Assembly: GCA_012729785.1 (NCBI GenBank)
Contig: JAAYCL010000040.1
Span: 1-51,802 of the forward strand
Direction: 5' to 3'
Origin: Chlamydiota bacterium
Lineage (GTDB): Bacteria > Auribacterota > Tritonobacteria > UBA1439
Length of the DNA stretch: 51,802 nt
Below, in pieces: positions 31,416 through 41,008 of the stretch. The position numbers and the translations under genes are program-made. The notes under the pieces are model-generated. The model did no database searches, had not been told where the DNA came from, and was given only the letters and a program-made list of their open reading frames with translations. Each line of letters starts with the position of its first letter. The first letter of the stretch is position 1.

Positions 31416-32534
31416 GTGAAAATCATCCAGCGCTATATCGGCGGCCAGCTCCTCAAGACGTTCTCCATCTCCCTCGTCGTCTTCACCTTCATCCTCTTCA
31501 TGGGGAACGTCATCAGGATCCTCGACATGCTCGAGCGCGGCGTCGCCTGGAATTTGCTCTCCAAGCTCCTCTTGAGCTTCATCCCGTACCTCCTCGTCTT
31601 CTCCATCCCGATGTCCATCCTCACGGCGAGCCTGCTCATCTTCGGCCGGCTCTCCGCGGACAACGAGATCACCGCGATGCGCGCCTGCGGGATCAGCTAC
31701 CTCGGGATATTCCGGAGCGGGATCCTTCTCGCCCTCGCGCTCACCGTCGTCTCCGGGGTGGTGAACGTGGTGCTGGCGCCGAGGGCGCACTACGCGATGC
31801 GGCGGCTCCGCAGCCAGGTGGGCGCGCAGAGCCCCGCCGCGCTCCTCGAGCCCGGGGTCTTCATCGACTACTTCAAGCCGTACCAGTTCTACATCGGCCA
31901 GAAGGACGGGAGCGTCTTCAAGGACGTGATCATCTACGAGAAGCTCTCCGACGGCCGCATTCGGTTCCTGAAGGCGGCGAGCGGGGAGATCGTCTCCGAC
32001 GAGGCGCCGAAGATCCAGTTCAAACTCTTCGACGGGACGATGGAGGAGCCCCCGCGGGAGGGGGAGAACACCTCGATCTCCGCCGCCTTCAAGACCTACA
32101 TCGTGAAGATGGGGTTCGACGAGGAGGAGGGGGGCGTGCCGAAGAAGATGGCCGACTACACCTTCCCCGAGCTCGTGGCCAAGATCCGGAACTGGCGCCG
32201 GATGCTCCCGTCGGCGAGTCCGATGATGCAGCGCGACATACGGCGCCGGATCAGCATCACGCTCACCGAGGCGAACGAGCGGTTCGTCTTCACCTCCTGC
32301 GTGCTGGCGTTCGTGCTGGTCGGGATGCCGCTGGGTATCGTGGCGCACCGGGGCGAGACGTCGGTCGGCGCGGCGATTAGCCTCGCGCTCGTGGGGCTCA
32401 ACTATGCCTTCATCATCTGCGTGGAGGCGCTCCAGGAGCGCGTATGGCTCCACCCGCACCTCCTCGTCTGGATCCCGAACGCGGTCTTCGCCGTCCTGGG
32501 CCCGTGGCTCACCTGGCGGCTCGACAGGAGATAG
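31416..32534 (+). CDS. lptF: LptF/LptG-family permease (first of a pair)
   Basis: 372 residues from a GTG at 31416, chosen because the family start (KIIQRYIGGQLLKTF) follows it; an in-frame GTG at 31329 would add unrelated residues. Inner-membrane part of the Lpt transporter that lifts lipopolysaccharide from the inner membrane toward the outer membrane. Two or three hydrophobic helices at each end flank a periplasmic domain; the conserved NEITAMRACGIS coupling segment lies near 86-97. The stop is three bases before the next gene's start, so they are certainly co-transcribed. Which of the two is LptF and which LptG is uncertain. Confidence 0.85.
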   Translation: MKIIQRYIGGQLLKTFSISLVVFTFILFMGNVIRILDMLERGVAWNLLSKLLLSFIPYLLVFSIPMSILTASLLIFGRLSADNEITAMRACGISYLGIFRSGILLALALTVVSGVVNVVLAPRAHYAMRRLRSQVGAQSPAALLEPGVFIDYFKPYQFYIGQKDGSVFKDVIIYEKLSDGRIRFLKAASGEIVSDEAPKIQFKLFDGTMEEPPREGENTSISAAFKTYIVKMGFDEEEGGVPKKMADYTFPELVAKIRNWRRMLPSASPMMQRDIRRRISITLTEANERFVFTSCVLAFVLVGMPLGIVAHRGETSVGAAISLALVGLNYAFIICVEALQERVWLHPHLLVWIPNAVFAVLGPWLTWRLDRR

Positions 32535-32537
32535 GCG

Positions 32538-33611
32538 ATGCAGAAGCTTCTTGACCGCTACCTGATCCGCGAGTTCCTCGTCCCGTTCCTCTACTGCCTC
32601 GCGGCGTTCGTGCTGATCTTCATCATCTACGACCTCTCCGCGCACCTCGACAACTACATCGAGGACCATGTGCCGCTGCGGTTCCTTATGTACTACTACG
32701 CCATCCAGATGCCGCTCGTGATGGTGCAGGTCATCCCCCTCTCCATCCTCCTGGCCATCGTCTACTGCCTCGGCGCCCTGAACCGCAACAATGAGATCAC
32801 GGCGATGCGCGCCGCCGGCATCAGCGTCTACCGCATCATGCTCCCGTACCTCGCGCTCGGCGCCCTGTTCAGCGGCTTCATCTTCTACCTGAACGATCAA
32901 CACGCCCCGCGGGCGTACGAGGAGTCGCAGCGGTTCCTCCAGGACGCCAGCGGCAGAGGGGGGGAGGAACAGACGCGCCCCCTCGCCTTCTACAACTCCA
33001 AGGAGGGGAGGGCCTGGGCGGGGCAGTGGCGCCTCTCGGACGACATCCTCCAGAACGTCGCGGTGCGGAGCTTCCAGGACGGGCAGGTGGTCGAGACGAT
33101 CACGGCGTCGCGGGCGGCGTATCTGGACCGCGAATGGTGGTTCTTCGACGGCGCGATCCAGCGGTACGATGCGCGCGGCCGCGCGCGCGGGATCGAGGAG
33201 GCGTTCACCAAGCGCCGCTTCGCGTTCGCCGAGAAGCCGCAGGACTTCTTGAGCAGCCAGAAGGATTCGCTCTCGATGAGCGCGGGCGAGCTCTGGCGGA
33301 CGATGTCCCTCTACCCGAAAGACTCCGAGATCTACGGCCGCAAGCTCGTGGACCTCCACTACAAGATCGCGTTCCCGTTCGTCGGCATCACGATCGTGCT
33401 CATCGCGGTGCCGCTCTCGATCAGTTCCACGCGGGGGGGCGCGGCGGGGAGCGCGGGCCTGAGCATCGCCATCTGCATCTCGTACTACGTCATCCAGATG
33501 GTGGGCCTCTCGCTCGGGCGCGGCGGGCACCTGTCCGCCTGGCTCGCGAGCTGGCTCCCGAACATCCTGTTCGGCGCAACGGGGCTCGGGCTGCTGTACC
33601 GGAACAGGTAG
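32538..33611 (+). CDS. lptG: LptF/LptG-family permease (second of a pair)
   Basis: 357 residues. Partner of the preceding permease in the LptB2FG-type lipopolysaccharide extractor. It shows the same layout: N-terminal helices, NNEITAMRAAGIS, a periplasmic beta domain around 130-270 and three C-terminal helices. It implies a two-membrane envelope with LPS or a similar lipid. It follows the first permease by three bases and precedes dnaE by 40. LptB, the ATPase, is not in this window. Confidence 0.85.
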   Translation: MQKLLDRYLIREFLVPFLYCLAAFVLIFIIYDLSAHLDNYIEDHVPLRFLMYYYAIQMPLVMVQVIPLSILLAIVYCLGALNRNNEITAMRAAGISVYRIMLPYLALGALFSGFIFYLNDQHAPRAYEESQRFLQDASGRGGEEQTRPLAFYNSKEGRAWAGQWRLSDDILQNVAVRSFQDGQVVETITASRAAYLDREWWFFDGAIQRYDARGRARGIEEAFTKRRFAFAEKPQDFLSSQKDSLSMSAGELWRTMSLYPKDSEIYGRKLVDLHYKIAFPFVGITIVLIAVPLSISSTRGGAAGSAGLSIAICISYYVIQMVGLSLGRGGHLSAWLASWLPNILFGATGLGLLYRNR

Positions 33612-33651
33612 CGGGCGGCCGCCGGGCGTCGAGACATCAACCGAGAGAGCG

Positions 33652-36600
33652 ATGCAGCACGCACAGTTCGCCCACCTGCACGTGCACAGCGAGTACAGCC
33701 TCCTCGACGGGGCCTGCCGCCTCACCGACCTCGTCGAACGTGCGCGCGCCCTGCGGATGCCCGCCCTCGCCCTCACCGACCACGGTTTCATGGGCGGGGC
33801 CCTGGAGTTCTACCGCAAGGCGATGGCGGGGGGGGTGAAGCCGATCATCGGCCAGGAGATGTATGTCGCCCCCGGGAGCCGCCTCGAGCGGAAGGCGTCG
33901 GGGGGCAAGGACGCGTCGTTCCATCTCCTCCTCCTCGCCAAGGACCTCGACGGGTACCGGAACCTCCTCGCGCTCTCCTCGCGCGCCCACCTCGAGGGGT
34001 TCTACTACAAGCCGCGCATCGACAAGGAGCTGCTCGCCTCGATGAGCCGCGGCCTGGTCGGGGCGAGCGCCTGCCTGAAGGGGGAGATCGCCGCCCGGAT
34101 CCTCAGGGGCGACGCCGCCGGGGCGGAGCGCGCCGCCGGGGAGTTCCGCGACATCTTCGCCCCCGGGGACTTCTACCTCGAGGTCCACAACCACGGCATC
34201 GAGGAGCAGGCGCGGGTTAATCGCGAACTCGCCGGGATCTCGCGCCGCCTCGGGCTGCCGCTGCTGGCCACCAACGACGTCCACTACATGCGGCGCGACG
34301 ACTCCCTCGCCCACGACGTGCTCCTCTGCATACAGACGGGGAAGACGCTCAACGACGCGCAGCGGATGCGGCTCTCCACCGGCGAATTCTACTTCAAGTC
34401 GCAGGAGGAGATGGCCGCCGCCCTCGAGGAGTTCCCCGACGCGCTCAGGCGCACCATCGAGGTCGCCGAGAAGTGCGCGCTCGAGCTCGACTTCAAGGAC
34501 GAGAAGGGGGAGCAGATCTACCGGATCCCCGAGTACCGCCCCCCCGACGGCAAGGGCGGGATGCAGTACCTCCGCGAGCTCTGCGACGAGGGGATCCGGC
34601 GCCGCTACCCGAATCCCTCCCCGGCGGTGCTGCAGCGCCTCGAGCGCGAGCTCAAGGTGATCGAGCGGATGAACTTCGCCTCCTACTTCCTGATCGTCTG
34701 GGATTTCATCAACTGGGCGCGCCGGCAGGAGATCCCCGTCGGGCCGGGGCGCGGTTCCGCCGCGGGCTCCATCGCGGCCTACGCGCTCGGGATCACGGAC
34801 ATCGATCCGCTGCGATACCAGCTCCTCTTCGAGCGCTTCCTCAACCCCAACCGCGTGACGATGCCCGACATGGACATCGACTTCTGCTTCGACCGGCGCG
34901 GGGAGCTGCTCGGGTACGTGAGCGAGCGCTACGGTCACGAGAACGTCGCCCAGATCATCACCTTCGGCCGGATGAAGGCCAAGGCGGTGATCCGCGACGT
35001 CGGGCGCGTGTTGGGGATGCCGTACAGCGAGGTGGACGCGATCGCCAAGCTCGTCCCCGCCGACCCCAAGATCTCGCTCGCCGAGGCGATCGAGACCGAG
35101 CCCGCCCTCAAGCGCCTCAAGGAGAACGATCCCAACGTCGCGCGCCTGATGGACCTGGCCTTCTCGATCGAGGGGCTCGCGCGGAACGCCTCCACGCACG
35201 CGGCCGGCGTCGTGATCGCCGACCGGCCCCTGATCGACTACCTCCCCCTCTGCCGCGGCACCAACGACGAGCCGATCACGCAGTATGCGATGAAGTCGGT
35301 CGAGGAGATCGGCCTGTTGAAGATGGATTTCCTCGGCCTGCGCACGCTCACCGTCCTCCACAACGCCCTCAAGATCATCGAGCGGACGCGCGGGGTGAAG
35401 CTCACATGGGACGCGGTGCCGCTCGACGACCGCCCCACCTTCGACCTCCTCAACCGCGCCGACACGATGGGGGTGTTCCAGCTCGAGAGCGGGGGGATGC
35501 GCGACCTCTCCAAGAAGATCGGGCTCGACCGGTTCGAGGACCTGATCGCCCTTCTCGCCCTCTTCCGCCCGGGGCCGATGCGGATGCTCGACGACTATGT
35601 GCGGCGCAAGCACGGCCAGACGAAGATCTCCTACGTCCATCCAGGGCTCGAGCCGATCCTCAAGGACACGTACGGGGTGATGCTCTACCAGGAGCAGGTG
35701 ATCCAGATCGCCCACGAGATCGCCGGCTTCACGCTGCCGCAGGCGGACAACCTCCGCCGCATCATGGGGAAGAAGATCGTCGAGCAGATGGAGAAGCAGC
35801 AGGAGGCGTTCGTCCGCGGGGCGGTGAAGAAGGGGGTCAGGAAGGCGGTCGCCGAGCAGATCTTCGAGATGGTGTCGCGCTTCGCCGAGTACGGTTTCAA
35901 CAAGTCGCACAGCGCCGCCTACGCCCTGATCGCCTACCGGACGGCCTACCTCAAGGCCAACTATCCGGTCGAGTATATGGCCGCGCTGCTGTCGAGCGAG
36001 CTCAACAACACCGACAAGATCGCCGAGTACATCGCCGAGTGCGTCCGGATGGGGATCAAGATCCTCCCGCCCGACGTGAACGAGAGTTTCGCCCGCTTCA
36101 CGGTGGTCGGCAACGCCATCCGTTTCGGCCTCGCCGCGGTGAAGAACGTCGGCGCCGGGGCCGTCGATTCGATCCTCGCCGCGCGCACGCGGGGCGGGCC
36201 GTTCACCAGTCTCTACGACTTCGTCTGCCGGGTGGACGCGCGGCTCGTCAACAAGAAGGTCATCGAGAGCCTCATCTGCGGCGGCGCCTTCGACGGCCTC
36301 GGTTTCCGACGCGCCCGGCTGATGGGCGTCGTCGAGCGGGCGATCGACCGGGCCACGGAGGTCCAGCGGGACCGGAAGCAGGGGCAGGGGTCGTTCTTCG
36401 ATCTGCTGGCGGGCGGACCCGGCGCCTGCGCCGAGAACGAGGAGATGCCCGACGTGCCGGAGTGGCCCGAGAACCAGCTCCTCGCGCAGGAGAAGGCGCT
36501 GCTGGGCTTCTACGTCAGCGGGCATCCGCTTGCCCGCTACGGGAGCGAGATCGAGAGGTTCGCCACGGCGAGCACGGCGAAACTCGCCGGGTTGAAGAAC

Positions 36601-37107
36601 GGGGCGACGGTGAAACTCGGCGGGATCATCGCGAAGCTCCGCATCGCCTTCACGCACAAGAAGAACGAGAAGATGGCGGTGGCGGTCTTCGAGGATCTGG
36701 AGGGGACGGTCGAGCTCCTCTTCTACCCGCGCGTCTACGCCAAGGTCGCCGCCCTCGTCGCGGAGGAGGCGGCGCTGCTCGTCACCGGGAAGCTCGAAAT
36801 GGAGGACGACAACCCGAAGATCGTCGCCGAGGAGGCGATTCCGCTCGCGGAGGCGCAGGAGCGGTGCGCGGCCGCGATGTACGTGATGGTCCACCTCTCG
36901 GATATCGAGCACGGGAAGCTGGACGGACTGAAGCGGCTGCTCGAGTCGGCGCCGGGCTCCTGTCCGGTGTTCCTCGACTTCTCCGCGCCGACGGGCGAGC
37001 GGGTGCTGATGAAAACCGGGCGCCAGTTCCGCGTCAGCCCCTCGCCGGAGCTGGTGCGGAGCGTCGAGGAGATCCTTGGCGAGTCGACGGTCCGGCTCAC
37101 GGCGTGA
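33652..37107 (+). CDS. dnaE: DNA polymerase III alpha subunit
   Basis: 1151 residues, typical of replicative DnaE. Order: PHP domain (HLHVHSEYSLLDG at about 8-20, LTDHGFMGG), palm with GPGRGSAAGS and PDMDIDF (Asp406 and Asp408, matching the two catalytic Asp of the family) and the third Asp in KMDFLGLR, then thumb and fingers with FRPGPM, MLYQEQ and EYGFNKSHSAAYA. A helix-hairpin-helix region follows, and a C-terminal OB domain (VKLGGIIAKLRIAFTHKK). The PHP metal ligands look complete, so proofreading by PHP is possible. Probably in the same transcript as the lpt pair. Confidence 0.96.
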   Translation: MQHAQFAHLHVHSEYSLLDGACRLTDLVERARALRMPALALTDHGFMGGALEFYRKAMAGGVKPIIGQEMYVAPGSRLERKASGGKDASFHLLLLAKDLDGYRNLLALSSRAHLEGFYYKPRIDKELLASMSRGLVGASACLKGEIAARILRGDAAGAERAAGEFRDIFAPGDFYLEVHNHGIEEQARVNRELAGISRRLGLPLLATNDVHYMRRDDSLAHDVLLCIQTGKTLNDAQRMRLSTGEFYFKSQEEMAAALEEFPDALRRTIEVAEKCALELDFKDEKGEQIYRIPEYRPPDGKGGMQYLRELCDEGIRRRYPNPSPAVLQRLERELKVIERMNFASYFLIVWDFINWARRQEIPVGPGRGSAAGSIAAYALGITDIDPLRYQLLFERFLNPNRVTMPDMDIDFCFDRRGELLGYVSERYGHENVAQIITFGRMKAKAVIRDVGRVLGMPYSEVDAIAKLVPADPKISLAEAIETEPALKRLKENDPNVARLMDLAFSIEGLARNASTHAAGVVIADRPLIDYLPLCRGTNDEPITQYAMKSVEEIGLLKMDFLGLRTLTVLHNALKIIERTRGVKLTWDAVPLDDRPTFDLLNRADTMGVFQLESGGMRDLSKKIGLDRFEDLIALLALFRPGPMRMLDDYVRRKHGQTKISYVHPGLEPILKDTYGVMLYQEQVIQIAHEIAGFTLPQADNLRRIMGKKIVEQMEKQQEAFVRGAVKKGVRKAVAEQIFEMVSRFAEYGFNKSHSAAYALIAYRTAYLKANYPVEYMAALLSSELNNTDKIAEYIAECVRMGIKILPPDVNESFARFTVVGNAIRFGLAAVKNVGAGAVDSILAARTRGGPFTSLYDFVCRVDARLVNKKVIESLICGGAFDGLGFRRARLMGVVERAIDRATEVQRDRKQGQGSFFDLLAGGPGACAENEEMPDVPEWPENQLLAQEKALLGFYVSGHPLARYGSEIERFATASTAKLAGLKNGATVKLGGIIAKLRIAFTHKKNEKMAVAVFEDLEGTVELLFYPRVYAKVAALVAEEAALLVTGKLEMEDDNPKIVAEEAIPLAEAQERCAAAMYVMVHLSDIEHGKLDGLKRLLESAPGSCPVFLDFSAPTGERVLMKTGRQFRVSPSPELVRSVEEILGESTVRLTA

Positions 37108-37203
37108 GAGGCCGGATCGGCGGAGGGGCCGCGCGCCGCGCGGGGGAGCGGGCGCCGGGCGTGCGCCTTTCCTGATCGGGAGGGGGGAGGGGAGAGAAGC
37201 AGC

Positions 37204-37725
37204 GTGAGAATCGCCGTCATCGGCCCGTCGGACGTCGCGCGCGTCGCCGGCGCCTCCGGCGTCGACCCCGCGCGGATCGAGCGCGCCGCGGAGGAGGCGG
37301 GGCGCCTTCTCGCGGCGGCCGGGCACGAGCTTGTCGTCTGTCCCGACCGGGGGGTGCCGGTTCTCGCCGCCCGCGCCTATCGCGCGGCGGGAGGGGGGAG
37401 GATCTACGGGCTGATCCCGCGGTCGGGAGACTCGGCGCAGGGATCGATCAGCCGCGTCGAGGAGAACAGCGCCCTCTGCGACGGGACCGACCGGGGCCTT
37501 ACCTGGTACGAGCAGCATTCGCGGATCGTGCGCGCCGCGGACGCGATGATCTGTCTGGGGCTCTCCTGCGGGACGATCTGCGAGATCGCATGGACGAAAT
37601 GGTCCAAGCGCATCCCGGTCTTCGTCGTGAGGGGGCTGGGGAGCGCCGTGCCGCCGGAGGTCGAATCCGAGACGGATATCCGCTACGCCGATGCGCTGGG
37701 CGACATCCTGGAGGCGCTCCGATGA
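37204..37725 (+). CDS. SLOG/LOG-like Rossmann-fold nucleotide-binding protein
   Basis: 173 residues from a GTG with a GGGAGGGGAG-type site upstream. The start MRIAVIGPSD, two long helices and the late GLSCGTICEIAWTKW segment fit the SLOG superfamily (LOG, DprA, TIGR00725-like proteins), where a Gly-rich loop binds a nucleotide or nucleotide-sugar. The classic LOG signature PGGxGTxxE is not present; the equivalent here is LSCGTICEIAW, so cytokinin-type phosphoribohydrolase activity is doubtful. Its role is unknown. It runs with dnaE upstream (96-base gap) and the acyltransferase downstream (34-base gap). Confidence 0.6.
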   Translation: MRIAVIGPSDVARVAGASGVDPARIERAAEEAGRLLAAAGHELVVCPDRGVPVLAARAYRAAGGGRIYGLIPRSGDSAQGSISRVEENSALCDGTDRGLTWYEQHSRIVRAADAMICLGLSCGTICEIAWTKWSKRIPVFVVRGLGSAVPPEVESETDIRYADALGDILEALR

Positions 37726-37759
37726 CGCGGCGGCGCCTGGGCGGGATCGGGGGTGGACC

Positions 37760-38404
37760 GTGCCGTTGAGCCAAAAATTCTACGACCGCGCATACATGGT
37801 CTTCTGGACGCTCTACGCCTGGGTCTTCAAGATCTTCTTTCGCTGGCAGGTGTTCGGGCTCGAGCACGTGCCGCGCGCCGGCGGGGCGATCCTCGCGGTC
37901 AATCATGCCAGTCTCCTGGATCCGCCGCTGGGCGGCGTGGGGCTCTCGCGCAGGATCTGGTTCCTCGGGCGCGCGAGCCTGATCCGGAACCGGTTCGTCG
38001 CGTTTTTGATGAAATGCCAGCACATGATCCCGATCACGCGCGGGGAGGCGGACCTCGGGGCGATGAAACGGATCATCTCCCTCATCAGGTCCGGGGAGAT
38101 CGTGCTGATGTTCCCCGAGGGGACGCGGAGCATCGACGGCGTCCTGGGGCCGGGGAAGGAGGGGATCGGGGTCTTCGTCAGGCACGCCAGAGCGGACGTG
38201 ATCCCCTGCTACATCTCGGGGGCGTGGCGGGCGATGCCGAAGGGATGTGTGCTGCCGCGCCCGCGGAAGATCCGGATCTCATACGGGCCGGTGATACGGT
38301 ACGAGGAGTTCGACGACTGCCCGAAGGGCAGGAGGGGCTACGCGATGATCAGCGCGCGCATCATGGAACGCATCGCCGCCCTGCAACAGCAGCTCGAATC
38401 GTAG
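37760..38404 (+). CDS. plsC: PlsC-type 1-acyl-sn-glycerol-3-phosphate acyltransferase
   Basis: 214 residues from the GTG at 37760, which follows a GGGGGTGG site. Transfers an acyl chain to lysophosphatidic acid or a related lipid in phospholipid synthesis, at the inner membrane. Visible motifs are NHASLLDPP (catalytic HX4D at 49-54), an Arg in block II (FLGRASL) and FPEGTRS (118-124). A hydrophobic N-terminal segment (about 11-32) can bind the membrane. The family includes several lipid acyltransferases, so the exact substrate is inferred. It converges on the helicase gene. Confidence 0.85.
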   Translation: MPLSQKFYDRAYMVFWTLYAWVFKIFFRWQVFGLEHVPRAGGAILAVNHASLLDPPLGGVGLSRRIWFLGRASLIRNRFVAFLMKCQHMIPITRGEADLGAMKRIISLIRSGEIVLMFPEGTRSIDGVLGPGKEGIGVFVRHARADVIPCYISGAWRAMPKGCVLPRPRKIRISYGPVIRYEEFDDCPKGRRGYAMISARIMERIAALQQQLES

Positions 38405-38487
38405 ACGTTGTATGTAACCAATTGCCCGGCATAAAGTTAAACCTTTAAACGTCCCGCCGCTGTATCCACAATCGCATACCGCGCCCG

Positions 38488-40671
38488 CTATGGGAGCTGC
38501 TTCAGGATGCTCGCGGCGATCTGTGGGCCGATGGCCGGGACCTCGGCGAGCTTCTTCGCGGGCGCCTTTCGCAGCGTCTCCAGCGTCCTGTATCCCGCGG
38601 CGAACAGGTTCCGCGCGCGCACCCGGCCGATCCCCTTGAGACTGACGAGCTCGAGCAGCTCCTCCTTGATCCCGTAGAGGACGCGGCGCCGGAGATCGCG
38701 AAGAGGGGCCTGCACGCCGGCGATCGAGAGCACCGAGGCGACCCGCTCCGCCGCGTAGACGAGCCAGTCGGCGCTCTCCACGAACCGCCTGACGTCGCCC
38801 GGGCCGACGCCGAACCGTTCGCAGATCTCCTCCTCGCGTTCCTCGGCGAGCCACGCCTCCAGCATCTGGGCGGTGCGCATCGACTTGAGGAACCGCTCAT
38901 GCTCCTCCAGCCCCCCGCCGCGCGGCGGGGGGACGAGAAACTTGCTCCCCTCGACGTACAGCTCCTCCTCGAGCTCCGCGTACGACGCCTTCGTGAGGCC
39001 CAGGAGCGGCATGTCGGGGCAGCAGCAGATGAGGTGGAGGAGCGGTTCGCACCGGTGGGTTCCGCCGGAGGCGAGGAGTCCCTGCCGGAGGACGGTGCCG
39101 GAGCGCGGGTCGAGGTAGAGCCGCGAGACGACCGCGCCGAACGGGGTGGCGTGGAGCTCGTCCGCGGGGGAGAGGGCCGCCGCCTCGGCGCCGTCGCGGC
39201 GCGCGAGCAGGCCCTCGGCCAGCAGCTGCTCGATGATCTCCGCGGTCTGCCTCGACAGGACCTGCACGTCCTCCTGCATCGCGAAGAAGGTGAGCGACAA
39301 GAAGTCCAGTATCGCCCCCATCGAGGTCGCGTAGCCCGAGGCGATCGAGGCGAGGATATGGGACGGGAGCGCGCCCCCCTCCCCGAGGCGCGACCGGAGC
39401 GGCTCGGTGGCGGCGCGGATGTAGTGCTCGAAAAGCATCTCCCGGTCGCCCCGCTTCTTCGAGACGAGGATCGCCTCGCCCTCCCGGTCGTAGCCGGGGC
39501 GCCCCGCCCTTCCTGCGAACTGTTTGTACTCGAACACCGGGATCGGCCGCTGTCCCAGCCCGGCCTCGTAGCGCCCCCAGTCCCTGATCACGACCCGCCG
39601 GGCGGGGAGGTTCACCCCGGCGGCGAGCGTGGGCGTTGCGCAGATGGCCTTGATGAGTCCCGCGCGGAACGCCCCCTCGACGAGGCGGCGCTGTTCCGGG
39701 TGCAGGCCGGCGTGGTGGAACGCGGCGCCGCACCGGATCGCGTCCGCGAGCTCGGCGCAGAGGCGCGTCGGCTCCTGGAGGGCGGTGCCGGCGGAACGGG
39801 CGATCTCCCGGAGGGCCGCCTTCTCCTCCGGCGCGAGGCGCCCCTTCAGATGGGGGGCGAGGTGGCGCGCCGCCGCCTGCGTGGACCGCCGCGAGTTGAC
39901 GAAGACGAGCGCCTGCCCGCCCGCGTCCACGGTTTCGGTGACAAGCGATTGCGACGGGTTGGCCTTCGCCGCGACGAGCGAGCGGGTGGTATGGTCGGCG
40001 TAGTAGATCGTGTTCCCCTCGTAGACGCCCTCCAGGAGCGGGACCGGCCGCCAGTCGCTCGAGACGAGCGCCGCGTTCAGCCACGCGGCGACCTCCCGGG
40101 CGTTGCGGACGGTGGCGCTCAGGGCGAGGATCTGCAGGCCCGGGTTCACCTGCCGGAGCCGGGCGATGACGAATTCGAGCGTCGGGCCGCGCCCCGGATC
40201 GTGAAGGTAGTGGACCTCGTCCATCACGGCGACGGTGAGCGACTCCGCCAGCCATCGGGCGCGCATCCGCAGGAGCGAGTCCACCTTCTCCGAGGTGGCG
40301 ACGAGGATCTGGTGCCTCGCGAGGCGCGCGCCCGGCGAGTCGTACTCGCCGGTCGCCACGCCGACCGAGATCCCCAGCGGCGCCCAGCGCTTCTTGAACT
40401 CCTCGTACTTTTCCGTGGCGAGCGCCCGCAGGGGCACGACGTAGAGGCAGCGCCCGTCGGCATCGAGGATGCTCTTCACCATGCACAGCTCCGCGACGAG
40501 CGTCTTCCCCGCGGCGGTTGGGACGGCCATCAGGAGGTTCTTCCCCTTCAGCATCCCGGAGCGGACCGCCTCGGCCTGCGGCGGGTAGAGGGACGCGTAT
40601 CCCGCCTCGAGAAGGCTCTCCACGAGCGGCTGCGGCACGCCGTGTTTCGACTGGAGCTCGGAAATCTTCAT
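38488..40671 (-). CDS. Hel308-type (archaeal Ski2-like) ATP-dependent DNA helicase
   Basis: 727 residues from the ATG at 40671. Superfamily 2 helicase expected to unwind forked or lagging-strand DNA at stalled replication forks. Walker A VPTAAGKT at 50-57, DEVHYLHDPGRGPTLE from 151, SATVRN, FVNSRRSTQ, CATPTLAAGVNLPAR, and motif VI QFAGRAGRPGYD; then a winged-helix and ratchet-like region, and C-terminal helix-hairpin-helix pairs (about 677-727, SLKGIGRVRARNLF and VPAIGPQIAASIL). Length, domain order and the RGPTLE and GRAGRPGYD wording match archaeal Hel308/Hjm rather than bacterial RecQ or Lhr. This is unusual in bacteria and suggests ancient transfer. Codon use and GC look like the neighbours. 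Confidence 0.85.
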   Translation of the reverse strand: MKISELQSKHGVPQPLVESLLEAGYASLYPPQAEAVRSGMLKGKNLLMAVPTAAGKTLVAELCMVKSILDADGRCLYVVPLRALATEKYEEFKKRWAPLGISVGVATGEYDSPGARLARHQILVATSEKVDSLLRMRARWLAESLTVAVMDEVHYLHDPGRGPTLEFVIARLRQVNPGLQILALSATVRNAREVAAWLNAALVSSDWRPVPLLEGVYEGNTIYYADHTTRSLVAAKANPSQSLVTETVDAGGQALVFVNSRRSTQAAARHLAPHLKGRLAPEEKAALREIARSAGTALQEPTRLCAELADAIRCGAAFHHAGLHPEQRRLVEGAFRAGLIKAICATPTLAAGVNLPARRVVIRDWGRYEAGLGQRPIPVFEYKQFAGRAGRPGYDREGEAILVSKKRGDREMLFEHYIRAATEPLRSRLGEGGALPSHILASIASGYATSMGAILDFLSLTFFAMQEDVQVLSRQTAEIIEQLLAEGLLARRDGAEAAALSPADELHATPFGAVVSRLYLDPRSGTVLRQGLLASGGTHRCEPLLHLICCCPDMPLLGLTKASYAELEEELYVEGSKFLVPPPRGGGLEEHERFLKSMRTAQMLEAWLAEEREEEICERFGVGPGDVRRFVESADWLVYAAERVASVLSIAGVQAPLRDLRRRVLYGIKEELLELVSLKGIGRVRARNLFAAGYRTLETLRKAPAKKLAEVPAIGPQIAASILKQLP

Positions 40672-41008
40672 GGGCGGACACCGCCCGACGGGAGGCCGAC
40701 GGGGCGCGGCACACGAGGCGATGTTTCGCACAGTTGGATGACGTCGCGTGTCGGCATATCGATGCGGGTGCCTTCGGTGGCGCGGACCCCGGATGGGATG
40801 CACCATCCTACCATATGCCGCCGCGTTGTGCGCCCCGGATTTGCGCCTTCGGCCCGGGAGCGGTGGGGATCCCCGCACGGGGCCGACGCGTGTGCAGGCA
40901 TCGAGAAAGATATCGGCGGGGATGATTTCGAAAAGAGGCGCGTATAATGGGGGAGCACGCACGGCGAGGCGGGGCGGGTGCCGCTTCGCAGACAAGGGAG
41001 GACACGGC
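40672..41008. other. 337-bp region between the helicase and a small secreted protein gene
   Basis: I see no gene. The helicase's upstream region is on the left. The right end holds a perfect TATAAT (40943-40948) and a strong GGGAGG ribosome site for the small plus-strand gene. Confidence 0.5.
40943..40948 (+). promoter_or_regulatory. -10 box of the small secreted protein gene
   Basis: A consensus TATAAT about 60 bases before the ATG at 41009. No good -35 box is seen at 16-18 bases, so the promoter may rely on another feature or another sigma factor. Confidence 0.5.

Noticed and set aside
33637-37518. 1293-codon minus-strand frame opposite dnaE
   Set aside because: GC-driven shadow; DnaE on the plus strand has all polymerase motifs.
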